NCBI RefSeq assembly: GCF_001984155.1
Contig: NZ_MTQO01000038.1
Location: 62,001-126,000, forward strand
DNA from: Actinosynnema sp. ALI-1.44
Lineage (GTDB): Bacteria > Actinomycetota > Actinomycetes > Mycobacteriales > Pseudonocardiaceae
Reading direction: 5' to 3'
DNA: 64,000 bases
Each line of letters opens with the position of its first letter. Position 1 is the first letter of the stretch. A model generated the notes under the pieces. It saw only the letters and a list, made by a program, of their open reading frames with translations. It did no database searches and was not told the DNA's origin. The translations under genes were made by a program, and so were the position numbers. Below are positions 1 through 9,991 of the stretch, piece after piece.

Positions 1-1
1 C

Positions 2-589
2 GACGACATCGCGAACCTGGTGCCGACCAACCTGGTGATCGTCTACGGCAACGAGCCGGGCAAGGGCTACAAGCCGGCGTTCTGCGTGGGCCCCAAGTTC
101 ACCAACGAGGACCACCCGGTCAACGCGTCCAACTTCGACTTCGTCCTGATCGCCAAGGCGGAAACGGCGTGGAAGTACCGGGCGTCGCCCGCGGACCTGA
201 CCCCGCAGGTCGAGGAGTACGTCCTGGCCTACGACGCGCAGGCGGCCAAGGACTACCCCGACAGCGTGCCGCGACGCGGTGCCGTGCCGGACAAGCTGGC
301 GACGGGCGAGATCGTGCTGTCGCTCGGTGGGATAGTCGCGGCCTGTGTCGCGGTGTTCTTCCTGCTGCACCTGGCGGCCAGGGCTGTCGGCAGGCGCACC
401 CCGCGCAACCGCAGGCAGTTGGCGACGGGAGCCCGGCTGAGCAGGATCGGCGAGTACGTGATGTCGGCCGATCCGCAGGGCGCCGAGCAGGCGGAAGTGG
501 CCAGGCAGTACGTGCTCGTGTTGCAGGGGCACGAGTCCGGCGCGAACGTGGAGCGGCAGGTCGAGGAGTTGGAGAGGCGGATCCGGTGA
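2..589 (+). CDS. Membrane-anchored protein of unknown function, 5' end cut by window
   Basis: The reading frame is open from the first bases, and the first in-window start (GTG at 20) falls inside a conserved part, so the gene begins upstream of the window. It is a paralogue of the protein at 2112-3038: both share a V-P-R-R-(G/A)-A-V-P motif followed by one membrane segment (VLSLGG to FFLLHL), then a basic stretch and a cytoplasmic helical tail with S-A-D-P and the conserved R-Q-Y-V-L. In the paralogue the part before the membrane segment is extracytoplasmic with a signal anchor, so a bitopic topology is inferred. Its stop overlaps the next start by 4 bp (GTGA), indicating one operon with the next three genes. 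No enzyme motif is recognisable. Confidence 0.75.
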   Translation, partial: DDIANLVPTNLVIVYGNEPGKGYKPAFCVGPKFTNEDHPVNASNFDFVLIAKAETAWKYRASPADLTPQVEEYVLAYDAQAAKDYPDSVPRRGAVPDKLATGEIVLSLGGIVAACVAVFFLLHLAARAVGRRTPRNRRQLATGARLSRIGEYVMSADPQGAEQAEVARQYVLVLQGHESGANVERQVEELERRIR

Positions 590-903
590 CGTGGGTGCTG
601 ATCGCGGGCGCGGTCGCCCTGCTGGGTGCGGGCGCGCTGGTACCCGTGTTGCTCGGCAGGCGCGAACACAGCAGCAACGACGAGGCGATCGCGGCGAGAT
701 CACGGCACAACCAGCTCGGCGTGCACGTCGAGGTCCTGCCGCCAACTGCTGACGAACGCGCGGTCGCCCTGCTCAAGCAGGCCAGGGAACGCTGGGTCAC
801 CGCAGGTGGCGTGCTCGCCGAAGCCCGCACCGAGGAGGAGTTCGACCTGGCGGAGCGGATCTGCCTCGAAGGCCTCGACCTGGTGGCCCGAGCCGGGCGC
901 TGA
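586..903 (+). CDS. Small bitopic protein of unknown function
   Basis: This 105-residue protein starts at a GTG that overlaps the previous stop by 4 bp. Residues 2-22 form one hydrophobic helix ending in R-R-E, so the protein is probably N-terminally anchored with a cytoplasmic tail. The tail ends in an amphipathic helix resembling the C-terminal helix of the next gene product (both have an E/A-rich A-E-R run before the end). The tight coupling to its neighbours suggests that the four proteins at 1-3038 act in one complex. No function is recognised. Confidence 0.65.
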   Translation: MTWVLIAGAVALLGAGALVPVLLGRREHSSNDEAIAARSRHNQLGVHVEVLPPTADERAVALLKQARERWVTAGGVLAEARTEEEFDLAERICLEGLDLVARAGR

Positions 904-948
904 GCGCGCACCCGGTTCGCCGTCCCCGGAAAGCGCCGACGCGATCGG

Positions 949-2115
949 GTGATCACTGCCAAAGTGGGTGGGGTGGTTCCCCTGATCGGCCTCGCGCTCG
1001 GCCTCGCCGTCCTGCAACCCCCGTCGCCACCCGGAAAGCTGGATGTCGCCGCCGCGATCAGCGCGTTGGAGACGCAACCGGTGTACCGAGCGCCCGGGGC
1101 CGTCGCCGACGTCGACGTCGCCGCGGTCACCCGTGAGATGAAGCCGAACATGAGGCTGGTCATCGCACCCTTCGCCACCAATGACTGGCAGTACGTCGAC
1201 AACGTGTACAAGCCGTTGCAGAAATGGGGCGACAGCAAGGGCATACGTGTGATCACGGTGACGGGTTTGCTGGGCTGGCGCCAACCGCCGGGCGTGACGC
1301 AGTTGCGGCAACAGACGGCGTACATGGACCTCACTGGGCCCACGCTGAGCTGGATCCGCGAGGAGGCCAAGGCGCCGATCGGCGAAGCGTGGCCGTCCTA
1401 CCGGGTGATCCCGCCGACTGCGGACCAGGTCGCTGATCTCGCCGAGAAGCTGCGGCGCGATCCTGTCCACAACGCGGAGGGGCTGACGGACAGGGTCACC
1501 CGGAGTTACGGCTCCACCCGGGTCGTGGTGTTGCCCCCGCTCAAGGCCGGTGAGCCGTTCGTGGATTACGCGCCCGCACTGGCCAAGGAGTTCCCCGACG
1601 ACATCGTCCTGGTGGCACAGGGCTATTGGGTCGAGGTGGCGGGTGAGGACCAGGACCGCCTCGTCGCGGCGCGGAACTACGTCTACGCCGAGTCCGAGCG
1701 AGGCTTCATGTTCGAAGGGTCGACGGTCGGCAGCCGGGTCGACAGGGTGCTGAGCCGGATCGCCGAACTGAACCACCGCAAGCCTTTCGGCGCGCCGCCC
1801 GCGGCGCCCCGCGGCTTGGCGCAGCGGATCGCCGACTACGCGCCGGGGGTGATGGGTGGCGCGGCCGTGATCCTCGGCGCCGGAGCCTTGGCCAGCGCAC
1901 TCACCCGGCGCAGACGGCGTCGAAGGGCGGACGAAGCCGCGCTGCGCATGGCGAAAGCAACGGCGTACGCCAGAATCACCGAGCTGGCCGCGGCACTGGA
2001 CCTGATCACCCGTCCCGACGCGGCCGACCAGTACGCCAGGGCACGGGACCACTTCGCGCAGGGGCGTGTGGCCGAGGCGGAACGCGCGGCCGAGAAGGGG
2101 CTGGCCCTGCTGTGA
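949..2115 (+). CDS. Secreted or membrane-anchored protein of unknown function
   Basis: This is a 388-residue protein with an N-terminal hydrophobic signal or anchor (about residues 8-22) and a second membrane segment near residues 300-320 that is followed by a run of arginines (R-R-R-R-R-R) and a cytoplasmic helical tail. The extracytoplasmic part shows two similar modules, each with a short L-R-R-D-P-V-like element and a hydrophobic strand ending in P (V-V-V-L-P-P). The P-V-Y-V-E element of the 2112-3038 protein matches this pattern. The start is a GTG at 949. The 4-bp overlap with the next gene indicates translational coupling. The family is not recognised; a role at the cell envelope is inferred from topology only. 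Confidence 0.65.
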   Translation: MITAKVGGVVPLIGLALGLAVLQPPSPPGKLDVAAAISALETQPVYRAPGAVADVDVAAVTREMKPNMRLVIAPFATNDWQYVDNVYKPLQKWGDSKGIRVITVTGLLGWRQPPGVTQLRQQTAYMDLTGPTLSWIREEAKAPIGEAWPSYRVIPPTADQVADLAEKLRRDPVHNAEGLTDRVTRSYGSTRVVVLPPLKAGEPFVDYAPALAKEFPDDIVLVAQGYWVEVAGEDQDRLVAARNYVYAESERGFMFEGSTVGSRVDRVLSRIAELNHRKPFGAPPAAPRGLAQRIADYAPGVMGGAAVILGAGALASALTRRRRRRRADEAALRMAKATAYARITELAAALDLITRPDAADQYARARDHFAQGRVAEAERAAEKGLALL

Positions 2116-3038
2116 AACGCTTTCTGTCGCGCGAGAAGTACTTCGGTGTGCCGCGCTGGCTCGTCGCGGGTCTGCTGGCCGGTGTGATCGCGTGCATCGC
2201 CTTGCCGCAGCCCGAGGGTGCCACCGGCCAGGTGAGCGCGATCATCGAGGGGTTCCGGCACGGTCCGGTGTACGTGGAACAGGACGCGCCCGCGGTGGCC
2301 CCGGATCGGATCCGGCAGGTGCTCGGTGACCGGCCGATCGTCGTGGCGGTGCTGTCGGAGAAGTCACCGGTACGGCACCAGCTGCCGACCGGTATGGACG
2401 CGCTGTGCGGCGAGGTCGCAGCGCTGCTGCCGGGCAATGTGGTGGTCGTCTACGGCTACAGCTGGAACTACTACCGCTTCACTTCGTGCGCTGGCACCGG
2501 TTTCCGCGCCGACTTCGGTGCCGACGTCGATGCCGGGGCCAAGAAGGTCCTGGAGTTCCGTGTCCCGCGCCGGGAAACAGCCGACGAGCTCAAGACGATC
2601 CGGCCGGATGTGATCACGACGCAGGTGGAGGAGTTCGCCAGGTCCTTCGACGCCGTGGCAGGCAAGGAATTCCCGACCAGCGTGCCACGCCGTGCCGCTG
2701 TACCCGAGGAGCCGACGACAGGCGCGTACGTGCTGTCACTCGCCGGGGCCCTCACGGCCTGTGTGGTGCTGTTCTTCCTGCTGCACCTCGTTTTCGTCGC
2801 GGTCCGTCACCGGCGTCGGCGCGACCGCGGACACGCGGAGCGGGAGGTCAGACTGCGCAAGCTCGGCGACTACGTGGTGTCGGCCGACCCGGGCGAACCC
2901 CACCAGGCCGAACTGGCCAGGCAGTACGTACTCGCTTTGCGGGCGCACGAAACAGGCACGAACGCGCACAGCCACGTCGAGCGGTTGGAGTGGCTGATCG
3001 ACAACCCGGGCGCCGACCAGGCCGACCGGGTTCTCTGA
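2112..3038 (+). CDS. Membrane-anchored protein of unknown function, paralogue of the first gene
   Basis: This 308-residue protein begins at a GTG overlapping the preceding stop. A hydrophobic segment lies at about residues 15-32, then an extracytoplasmic domain of about 170 residues, the V-P-R-R-A-A-V-P motif, a second membrane segment (about 205-230), a basic patch and a helical cytoplasmic tail with S-A-D-P and A-R-Q-Y-V-L. The C-terminal half aligns almost residue by residue with the truncated first gene, so the operon contains a duplicated gene flanking two other membrane proteins. No catalytic residues can be assigned. It is the last gene of the operon, followed by 228 bp before the transporter operon. 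Confidence 0.7.
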   Translation: MKRFLSREKYFGVPRWLVAGLLAGVIACIALPQPEGATGQVSAIIEGFRHGPVYVEQDAPAVAPDRIRQVLGDRPIVVAVLSEKSPVRHQLPTGMDALCGEVAALLPGNVVVVYGYSWNYYRFTSCAGTGFRADFGADVDAGAKKVLEFRVPRRETADELKTIRPDVITTQVEEFARSFDAVAGKEFPTSVPRRAAVPEEPTTGAYVLSLAGALTACVVLFFLLHLVFVAVRHRRRRDRGHAEREVRLRKLGDYVVSADPGEPHQAELARQYVLALRAHETGTNAHSHVERLEWLIDNPGADQADRVL

Positions 3039-3266
3039 GTCCGCGGCCCGCCCTGACCAGGGCCGTTCTGGTACGAGCGTGCCAAATGGATCACCCTGTG
3101 TGTTCGGGCGGAATCCGAGCGGCGTAGACGGCAAACGATTAGGTTACGCCCGGCCAGTGGTGTGCTGACCTGGTCAACGGGACGGGTACGGTTCGCCAAT
3201 TCGCAAGTTCCCGGCGAGTAGGGCCGGGGTTCGTCGCCGCTCACCGAGCGGGGAGGGAGACACGTC

Positions 3267-4415
3267 GTGCGTCGATCGCGCGTTACCACGTTGGCGGCCG
3301 TCGCGCTGACCGGTGCTCTCGCACTGGCCGGCTGCGCCAAGGACACCGGGGGAGGCTCCACCCCGCCCGCCGGAGGCGGCAACCAGGCCGCGGGCTGCAA
3401 GCTCAGCCCGGTTCCGCAGGGCGGTGGCGCCACATCGGGCAGCGGCACCGCGCCCGGCGCCAAGGTGGACGCCAGCGCGCTGAAGGTCGGCCTCGCCTTC
3501 GACATCGGCGGCCGTGGCGACGCGTCGTTCAACGACTCCGCCGCCGCCGGGCTCGACAAGGCCAAGACCGACTTCGGTCTCAAGGAGGCCAAGGAGCTCA
3601 CCGCCGCGCCGAACGAGACCGAGGACGCCAAGCAGAGCCGTCTTCGCCAGCTCGCGCAGGAAGGCTTCAGCCCGATCATCGCGGTCGGTTTCGCGTACGC
3701 CAAGTCGGTCGAGGCGGTCGCCAAGAGCTTCCCGAACGTGAAGTTCGCGGTCGTCGACGACGACACCGTCAAGCTGCCGAACGTCACCGGCCTGGTCTTC
3801 GCCGAGGAGCAGGGCTCGTTCCTGGTCGGCGTCGCCGCCGCCCACAAGAGCAAGGGCTGCCACGTCGGCTTCGTCGGCGGCGTGAACGTCCCGCTGATCC
3901 AGAAGTTCGAGGCGGGCTTCAAGCAGGGCGTGAAGGCCGCCGCCCCGGACGCCAAGATCGAGTCCGAGTACATCACCCCGGCCGGTGACTTCACCGGCTT
4001 CCAGGACCCCGCCAAGGGCAACGTGGTCGCCGCCGGTGAGATCAGCCGTGGCGCCGACGTCGTCTACCAGGCCGCGGGCGCGTCGGGCAAGGGCGTGTTC
4101 GAGGCCGCGAAGTCCAAGAACGCGCTGGCCATCGGGGTCGACTCCGACCAGTACAACCAGAAGACGGTCGAGAACTCCAAGGACGTGATCATCACGTCCA
4201 TGCTCAAGCGTGTAGACGTCGCGGTGTACGACTTCGTCCGCGCCGTCGCGGGCAACACGCTGGACTCGCTGCCCAAGCGCTTCGACCTGAAGGTCGACGG
4301 CATCGGCTACGCCACCTCCGGCGGCAAGGTCGACGACATCAAGGCCACGCTGGACGCGTACAAGCAGCAGATCATCGACGGCAAGATCACAGTCTCGGAC
4401 AAGCCGTCCAACTGA
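3267..4415 (+). CDS. BMP/PnrA-type nucleoside-binding lipoprotein of an ABC transporter
   Basis: This 382-residue lipoprotein is the substrate-binding component of a nucleoside importer. A type II signal peptide ends at a lipobox (L-A-L-A-G-C, Cys about 23) and is followed by a Gly/Pro-rich linker, then the Bmp fold: V-G-L-A-F-D-I-G-G-R-G-D-A-S-F-N-D near residue 75 is the family signature and G-V-D-S-D-Q sits near residue 290. The GTG start is chosen because of the strong GGGAGGGAG ribosome site 7 bp upstream. The following ATPase and two permeases plus cytidine deaminase agree with nucleoside uptake. A hairpin lies between this gene and the ATPase, which may lower downstream transcription so that binding protein is made in excess. 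Confidence 0.92.
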   Translation: MRRSRVTTLAAVALTGALALAGCAKDTGGGSTPPAGGGNQAAGCKLSPVPQGGGATSGSGTAPGAKVDASALKVGLAFDIGGRGDASFNDSAAAGLDKAKTDFGLKEAKELTAAPNETEDAKQSRLRQLAQEGFSPIIAVGFAYAKSVEAVAKSFPNVKFAVVDDDTVKLPNVTGLVFAEEQGSFLVGVAAAHKSKGCHVGFVGGVNVPLIQKFEAGFKQGVKAAAPDAKIESEYITPAGDFTGFQDPAKGNVVAAGEISRGADVVYQAAGASGKGVFEAAKSKNALAIGVDSDQYNQKTVENSKDVIITSMLKRVDVAVYDFVRAVAGNTLDSLPKRFDLKVDGIGYATSGGKVDDIKATLDAYKQQIIDGKITVSDKPSN

Positions 4416-4433
4416 AGTCCGTACAAGCTGGTG

Positions 4434-4488
4434 AACCTCGTGAGTGTTGTCCCGGGTTAGAACCCGTGGAAACACTCACGAGGTTTTT
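4434..4488 (+). terminator. Bipartite palindrome with T-tract after the BMP gene (repeat family 1, copy A)
   Basis: An outer perfect 15-bp stem (AACCTCGTGAGTGTT at 4434-4448 with its complement at 4471-4485) encloses an inner 6-bp stem (CGGGTT / AACCCG) and ends in TTTTT. It has the form of an intrinsic terminator or attenuator inside the operon. The same design recurs at 14607 and 29741. Confidence 0.8.
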
Positions 4489-4502
4489 CCTGGGAGGCGA
4501 AG

Positions 4503-6023
<1,521 letters not shown>

Positions 6024-6024
6024 A

Positions 6025-7119
6025 GTGAAGACGACCCTGCGGGGCAAGCTGCTGCCGCCCGCGCTGGCGATCCTGTTCTCGGTCCTGCTGTGCACCATCG
6101 CGCTGCTGATCTCGGGCGACAACCCGCTCGACGCGTTCGGCGCGATGCTCGGTCAGCTCTTCCGCGGCACCACCGCGATCGACACGCTCAACAGCGGCGC
6201 CGTGTACTACCTGGCCGGTCTGGCCGTGGCCATCGGCTTCCAGATGAACCTGTTCAACATCGGTGTCGAGGGCCAGTACCGGTTCGCCGCGGTGATCGCG
6301 GCCATCGTCGGCGGCGGGACAGTGCTGCCGCCCGTGCTGCACACTCTGTTGATCATCATCGTCGCCGTGCTGGCCGGTGCGTTGTACGCGCTGGTCCCGG
6401 CGTTGTTGAAGGTCTACCGCGGGGTGTCCGAGGTGATCTCGACGATCATGCTGAACGCCATCGCGATCGGCCTGATCGCGTACCTGGTCAGCACGGACGC
6501 GTTCGGTGTGCAGATCGGCAACAACATCGCCACCAAGCCGATTCCGGAGTCGGGCTGGATGCCGGGCATCCCGTTCGGCGAGGGCGGCACGCTGTTCGGG
6601 TTCGTGTTCGTCGCCGCGCTCGTCGGCATCGGCTACTGGGTCCTGCTCAACCGGACCAGGTTCGGCTTCGAGCTCAGGGCCAGCGGCGAGTCGCCGACCG
6701 CGGCGACTGCCGGGGGTGTGGACGCCCGCAAGATGATCCTGACGGCCATGCTGCTGTCCGGCGGTGTCGCCGGGCTGACGGCGTTGCCGGAACTGCTGGG
6801 CCGTGACCACGAGTACCTGCAGACTTCGCCTGCCGGTTACGGGTTCGCCGGTATCGCGGTCGCGTTGCTGGGCCGCAACCACCCGGGCGGTATCGCGCTG
6901 GGTGCCGTGCTGTGGGCGTTCCTGGACAAGTCGGCGGTGTCGCTGGACAACGTCGGTGTGCCGCAGGAGATCACGACGATCATGCAGGGAGCGATCGTGC
7001 TGTCCGTGGTCATCGCGTACGAGATCGTGCGCCGGATGGAACTGGCCGCCGAGCAACGCCGTGTCGGCCGCCAACTCGGCAGGGACACGAGTGACGTCGC
7101 TGCCGGAGGGAGTGTCTGA
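6025..7119 (+). CDS. Nucleoside ABC transporter permease, first subunit
   Basis: This 364-residue integral membrane protein belongs to the BPD_transp_2 family (YufP/NupP-like). It has about 8-10 hydrophobic segments and the family loop G-V-E-G-Q (near residue 80), which contacts the ATPase side in this class, followed by G-V-S-E-V-I-S-T-I-M-L-N near 135-150. The GTG start directly follows the ATPase stop by one base. Its stop overlaps the next start (TGATG). It forms a heterodimeric membrane channel with the following permease. Confidence 0.92.
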   Translation: MKTTLRGKLLPPALAILFSVLLCTIALLISGDNPLDAFGAMLGQLFRGTTAIDTLNSGAVYYLAGLAVAIGFQMNLFNIGVEGQYRFAAVIAAIVGGGTVLPPVLHTLLIIIVAVLAGALYALVPALLKVYRGVSEVISTIMLNAIAIGLIAYLVSTDAFGVQIGNNIATKPIPESGWMPGIPFGEGGTLFGFVFVAALVGIGYWVLLNRTRFGFELRASGESPTAATAGGVDARKMILTAMLLSGGVAGLTALPELLGRDHEYLQTSPAGYGFAGIAVALLGRNHPGGIALGAVLWAFLDKSAVSLDNVGVPQEITTIMQGAIVLSVVIAYEIVRRMELAAEQRRVGRQLGRDTSDVAAGGSV

Positions 7120-8396
7120 TGGCCGCCGGTATCGCGGACAACCCGGTCACCGGGCCGGTCCACGTCGCCCCGCCGCCGAAGCGCCGCAGGATCCCCGGCT
7201 GGCTCACCGGTGTGCTCTGGGCCGTCGGGGCGATCGCCGTGCTGGCCACGGCTTCGTACCTGACCGGCAACGTCGACCTGACGTCGTCGACCACCACGCA
7301 GACCGCGCTGCGGCTGGCGCTGCCGATCCTGCTCGCCGCGCTCGGTGGCTTGTGGGCGGAACGCGCGGGCGTGGTGAACATCGGTCTCGAGGGCATGATG
7401 ATCCTCGGGACGTGGGGTGCCGCGTTCGGTTCGTACTACGGCGGGGTGTGGGTCGGCCTGCTGGCGGCGATCCTGTTCGGCGCGGTCGGCGGTCTGCTGC
7501 ACGCCATCGCGACCGTGACGTTCGGCGTGAACCACATCGTGTCCGGCGTGGCGATCAACCTGTTGGGCCTCGGTGTCGCGAAATACCTGGCGCACCTGGT
7601 CTTCCAGCCGATGTCGGGCAACCCGCGGCAGTCGCCGGTCGTGCCGAAGTTCGACACGTACTCCGCGACCGGGATCACCAGCTGGCTGGCTGATCTGGAA
7701 TCCGAGCAGCGCGTGGTCGTGTCGGACGTGGCGGGGATCCTGCGCGGCCTGCTGACCCAGGTCGCGCCGCTGACGATGATCGCGATCCTGCTGGTGCCGA
7801 TCAGCTACCTGATCCTGTGGCGCACCAGGTTCGGCCTGCGGCTGCGGTCGTGCGGTGAGAACCCGACGGCGGCGGAGTCGTTGGGTGTCAACGTGTACGC
7901 CTTCAAGTACACGGCGGTGCTGATCTCCGGCGGCCTCGCCGGTATGGGTGGCGCGTCGCTGGTGCTGCTCAAGGACGGCGCCGACTACCTGGAGAACCAG
8001 ACCAACGGCCGGGGCTACATCGGCCTCGCGGCGATGATCTTCGGCAACTGGCGGCCTGGTGGTCTGCTGGGTGGTTCGGCGTTGTTCGGCTACACGGACG
8101 GTTTGCAGCTGTCCGGTCGTGGCCCGGCCGTGTTGGCGTTGCTGTACGCGGCGGTCCTGCTGCTTGTGGTCGTGGTCGTCGTGCAACTGTTCCGCCGCAA
8201 GTGGTTCGCTGCGGGCGCGGCTGTGCTGGCCGCCGGGTTGTTGTACGCGATCTACTACTCGGTGGACGAGTTGCCGCGTGACCTCACGCCGTACGCACCG
8301 CACTTCGTCACGCTGATCGTGCTTGCCGTTGCCTCGCAACGGTTGCGCATGCCTCAAGCGGACGGGTTCATCTACCGCCGGGGCCAGGGCACATGA
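7119..8396 (+). CDS. Nucleoside ABC transporter permease, second subunit
   Basis: This 425-residue permease of the YufQ/NupQ type carries the paired motif N-I-G-L-E-G-M-M near residue 88 and N-H-I-V-S-G-V-A-I-N near 130, and about 10 membrane segments. Two extra hydrophobic segments at the C-terminus (about 345-400) lengthen it compared with usual members of about 310-350 residues. Start ATG shares one base with the preceding stop, and the stop overlaps the cytidine deaminase start by 4 bp, so transport and first metabolic step are translationally coupled. Confidence 0.92.
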   Translation: MAAGIADNPVTGPVHVAPPPKRRRIPGWLTGVLWAVGAIAVLATASYLTGNVDLTSSTTTQTALRLALPILLAALGGLWAERAGVVNIGLEGMMILGTWGAAFGSYYGGVWVGLLAAILFGAVGGLLHAIATVTFGVNHIVSGVAINLLGLGVAKYLAHLVFQPMSGNPRQSPVVPKFDTYSATGITSWLADLESEQRVVVSDVAGILRGLLTQVAPLTMIAILLVPISYLILWRTRFGLRLRSCGENPTAAESLGVNVYAFKYTAVLISGGLAGMGGASLVLLKDGADYLENQTNGRGYIGLAAMIFGNWRPGGLLGGSALFGYTDGLQLSGRGPAVLALLYAAVLLLVVVVVVQLFRRKWFAAGAAVLAAGLLYAIYYSVDELPRDLTPYAPHFVTLIVLAVASQRLRMPQADGFIYRRGQGT

Positions 8397-8791
8397 CCCC
8401 GGACTGGGACAAGTTGCGGGCGGCGGCTGTCGAAGCCGCCGCCCAGGCGTACTGCCCGTACTCCGGTCTCCAGGTCGGCGCGGCCGCGTTGGTCTCGGAC
8501 GGCCGGACCGTGGCCGGGTGCAACGTCGAGAACGCTTCGTACGGCTTGGGTTTGTGTGCCGAGTGCACGATGGCGGGACAGTTGCAGCTGACGGGCGGTG
8601 GCCGTTTCGTCGCCGTGGCTTGCCGCAGCGGCACGGGGGAACTGCTGATGCCCTGCGGCCGGTGCCGTCAGATCATCTACGAGTTCGGCGGCCCGGACTG
8701 CCTGCTGGACACGCCTCGCGGGATTCTGCCTATGAGCGAAGTGCTTCCGGACGCTTTCGGTCCCGAAGACCTGCCCGGTCGAGGAGGATGA
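8393..8791 (+). CDS. cdd: Cytidine deaminase
   Basis: This 132-residue enzyme hydrolyses cytidine and deoxycytidine to uridine and deoxyuridine. The zinc site is visible as C-A-E (residues about 53-55, with catalytic Glu) and P-C-G-R-C (about 86-90), the arrangement of small homotetrameric cytidine deaminases. The substrate motif N-V-E-N-A-S-Y-G precedes it. It is the last gene of the nucleoside importer operon, starting inside the stop of the second permease. The 3' end overlaps the convergent MFS gene by 62 bp; the normal family ending (L-P-D-A-F-G-P) is present, so the overlap appears real rather than a frameshift. Confidence 0.95.
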   Translation: MTPDWDKLRAAAVEAAAQAYCPYSGLQVGAAALVSDGRTVAGCNVENASYGLGLCAECTMAGQLQLTGGGRFVAVACRSGTGELLMPCGRCRQIIYEFGGPDCLLDTPRGILPMSEVLPDAFGPEDLPGRGG

Positions 8792-9908
8792 CCGGGACGG
8801 CGACCAGGGCCATGGCGGCGCCGATCAGGCTCACGGACGTCAGCGCGGCGCCTTGCGTGAGCGACACCGCCGCGAAGACGGGCGTGAGGCTGATCCCCAG
8901 TTGGAACGCGGACACAGTGGTGGCCCCGGCGAGCGTCGGCGCGGCGGACGCGATCGCGAAGACCCGCCCGTAGATCGCCGGGTTCAGCAGGAACGCGCCG
9001 ACACCCAGCAGGAACACCACGGGCACCACCACCAGGACGTGCTCGATCCCGGCCACCAGGACGAGCGACAGCACCACGGTCGACGCCGCGCCGGTGAGCA
9101 ACGCGAAGTGCGGGCGCCGGTCGGAGATCCTGCCGCCGATCGACAGACCGGCGAAGGCACCGACGCCGAACAGGGCGAGGACGGCCGGGATCCACACCTC
9201 GGGCACGCCCGTGATGCCGGCGAGGATGGCCGCGAGGTAGTTGAACGTGATCATGTACGCCGCCGTGGTCAGGATCGTGATCGCGAACATGCCCCAGAGC
9301 CGCGGTTCGCGCATCGTGGCCAGCTCACGGGACACGCTCGGCCGTGCCGCGCTCCTGGTCGCGGGAAGCCCGAGCAGGCACCCGGCCATGCCCGCGGCGG
9401 TCAGTGCCACCACGACCCAGAAGCCGCCGCGCCAGTCGGTGAAATGGCTGATCAGCGTGCCCACGGGGCCACCGGCGACCATGGCGACGCTCAGGCCGCT
9501 GACCACGACTCCGGACGCGCGGGCGTTGCGGTCCGGCGTGACCAGGCTGATCGCGGTCACGGACGCGACGGCGAAGAAGCCGGCGTAGGCGATACCCGAG
9601 ATCACCCTCGTGACCAGCAGGGTCTGGTAGTCGCCGAGCAGCCCGACGGCGACACTGGCCGCGAACACGGCCTGGCTGGCGACCAGTGCCGTGCGACGCG
9701 GCCAGCGCAGGCTCAGCACCGCGAACGGCGGCCCGCCGACCACGACACCCAACGCGAACGCCGTGATCAACATCCCGGCCGACGACAACGTGACCTCCAG
9801 GTCCGCCGCGACCGCCGGGAGCACCCCGGCCAGCAGGAACTCCGCCGTGCCCATCGCGAACAGGCTGAACCCCAGCAGGTACACCCCGACCGGCACCCTC
9901 TTGTCCAT
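8730..9908 (-). CDS. MFS efflux transporter (chloramphenicol/arabinose-efflux type)
   Basis: This 392-residue protein has twelve hydrophobic segments and motifs of the drug:H+ antiporter-1 branch (AraJ/Cmx-like): the N-terminal M-G-T-A-E-F in helix 1 and V-S-G-L-S-V-A-M-V-A-G-G-P-V-G in the antiporter motif C region of helix 5. The substrate cannot be told from sequence. It is transcribed divergently from a cupin-type regulator at 9992, with a shared 83-bp promoter region, so that regulator is the likely controller. Ribosome site GGAGGTG lies just upstream of the ATG. It ends inside the end of cdd. Confidence 0.88.
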   Translation of the reverse strand: MDKRVPVGVYLLGFSLFAMGTAEFLLAGVLPAVAADLEVTLSSAGMLITAFALGVVVGGPPFAVLSLRWPRRTALVASQAVFAASVAVGLLGDYQTLLVTRVISGIAYAGFFAVASVTAISLVTPDRNARASGVVVSGLSVAMVAGGPVGTLISHFTDWRGGFWVVVALTAAGMAGCLLGLPATRSAARPSVSRELATMREPRLWGMFAITILTTAAYMITFNYLAAILAGITGVPEVWIPAVLALFGVGAFAGLSIGGRISDRRPHFALLTGAASTVVLSLVLVAGIEHVLVVVPVVFLLGVGAFLLNPAIYGRVFAIASAAPTLAGATTVSAFQLGISLTPVFAAVSLTQGAALTSVSLIGAAMALVAVPVILLDRAGLRDRKRPEALRS

Positions 9909-9979
9909 TTCGGATCACCTCCACCGGAAGGATCGGGACAGCGACCGACTTCCGGCAAAGGGCGTTGCCGATTCCGGGA

Positions 9980-9985
9980 TACATT
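9980..9985 (+). promoter_or_regulatory. Probable -10 element (TACATT) for leaderless cupin regulator
   Basis: The hexamer fits the actinobacterial -10 pattern TANNNT and ends 6 bp before the ATG at 9992, which would place transcription start at the start codon. No ribosome site is visible. Confidence 0.45.
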
Positions 9986-9991
9986 GGTGGC

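Noticed and set aside
120-1370. Minus-strand frames opposite the first operon
   Set aside because: Low-complexity Arg/Ser/Pro composition and no conserved motif; the plus-strand genes with coupled starts explain the region.
8730-8791. Frameshift at the cdd/MFS convergent ends
   Set aside because: Both proteins end with sequences normal for their families, so the 62-bp overlap is accepted as real.
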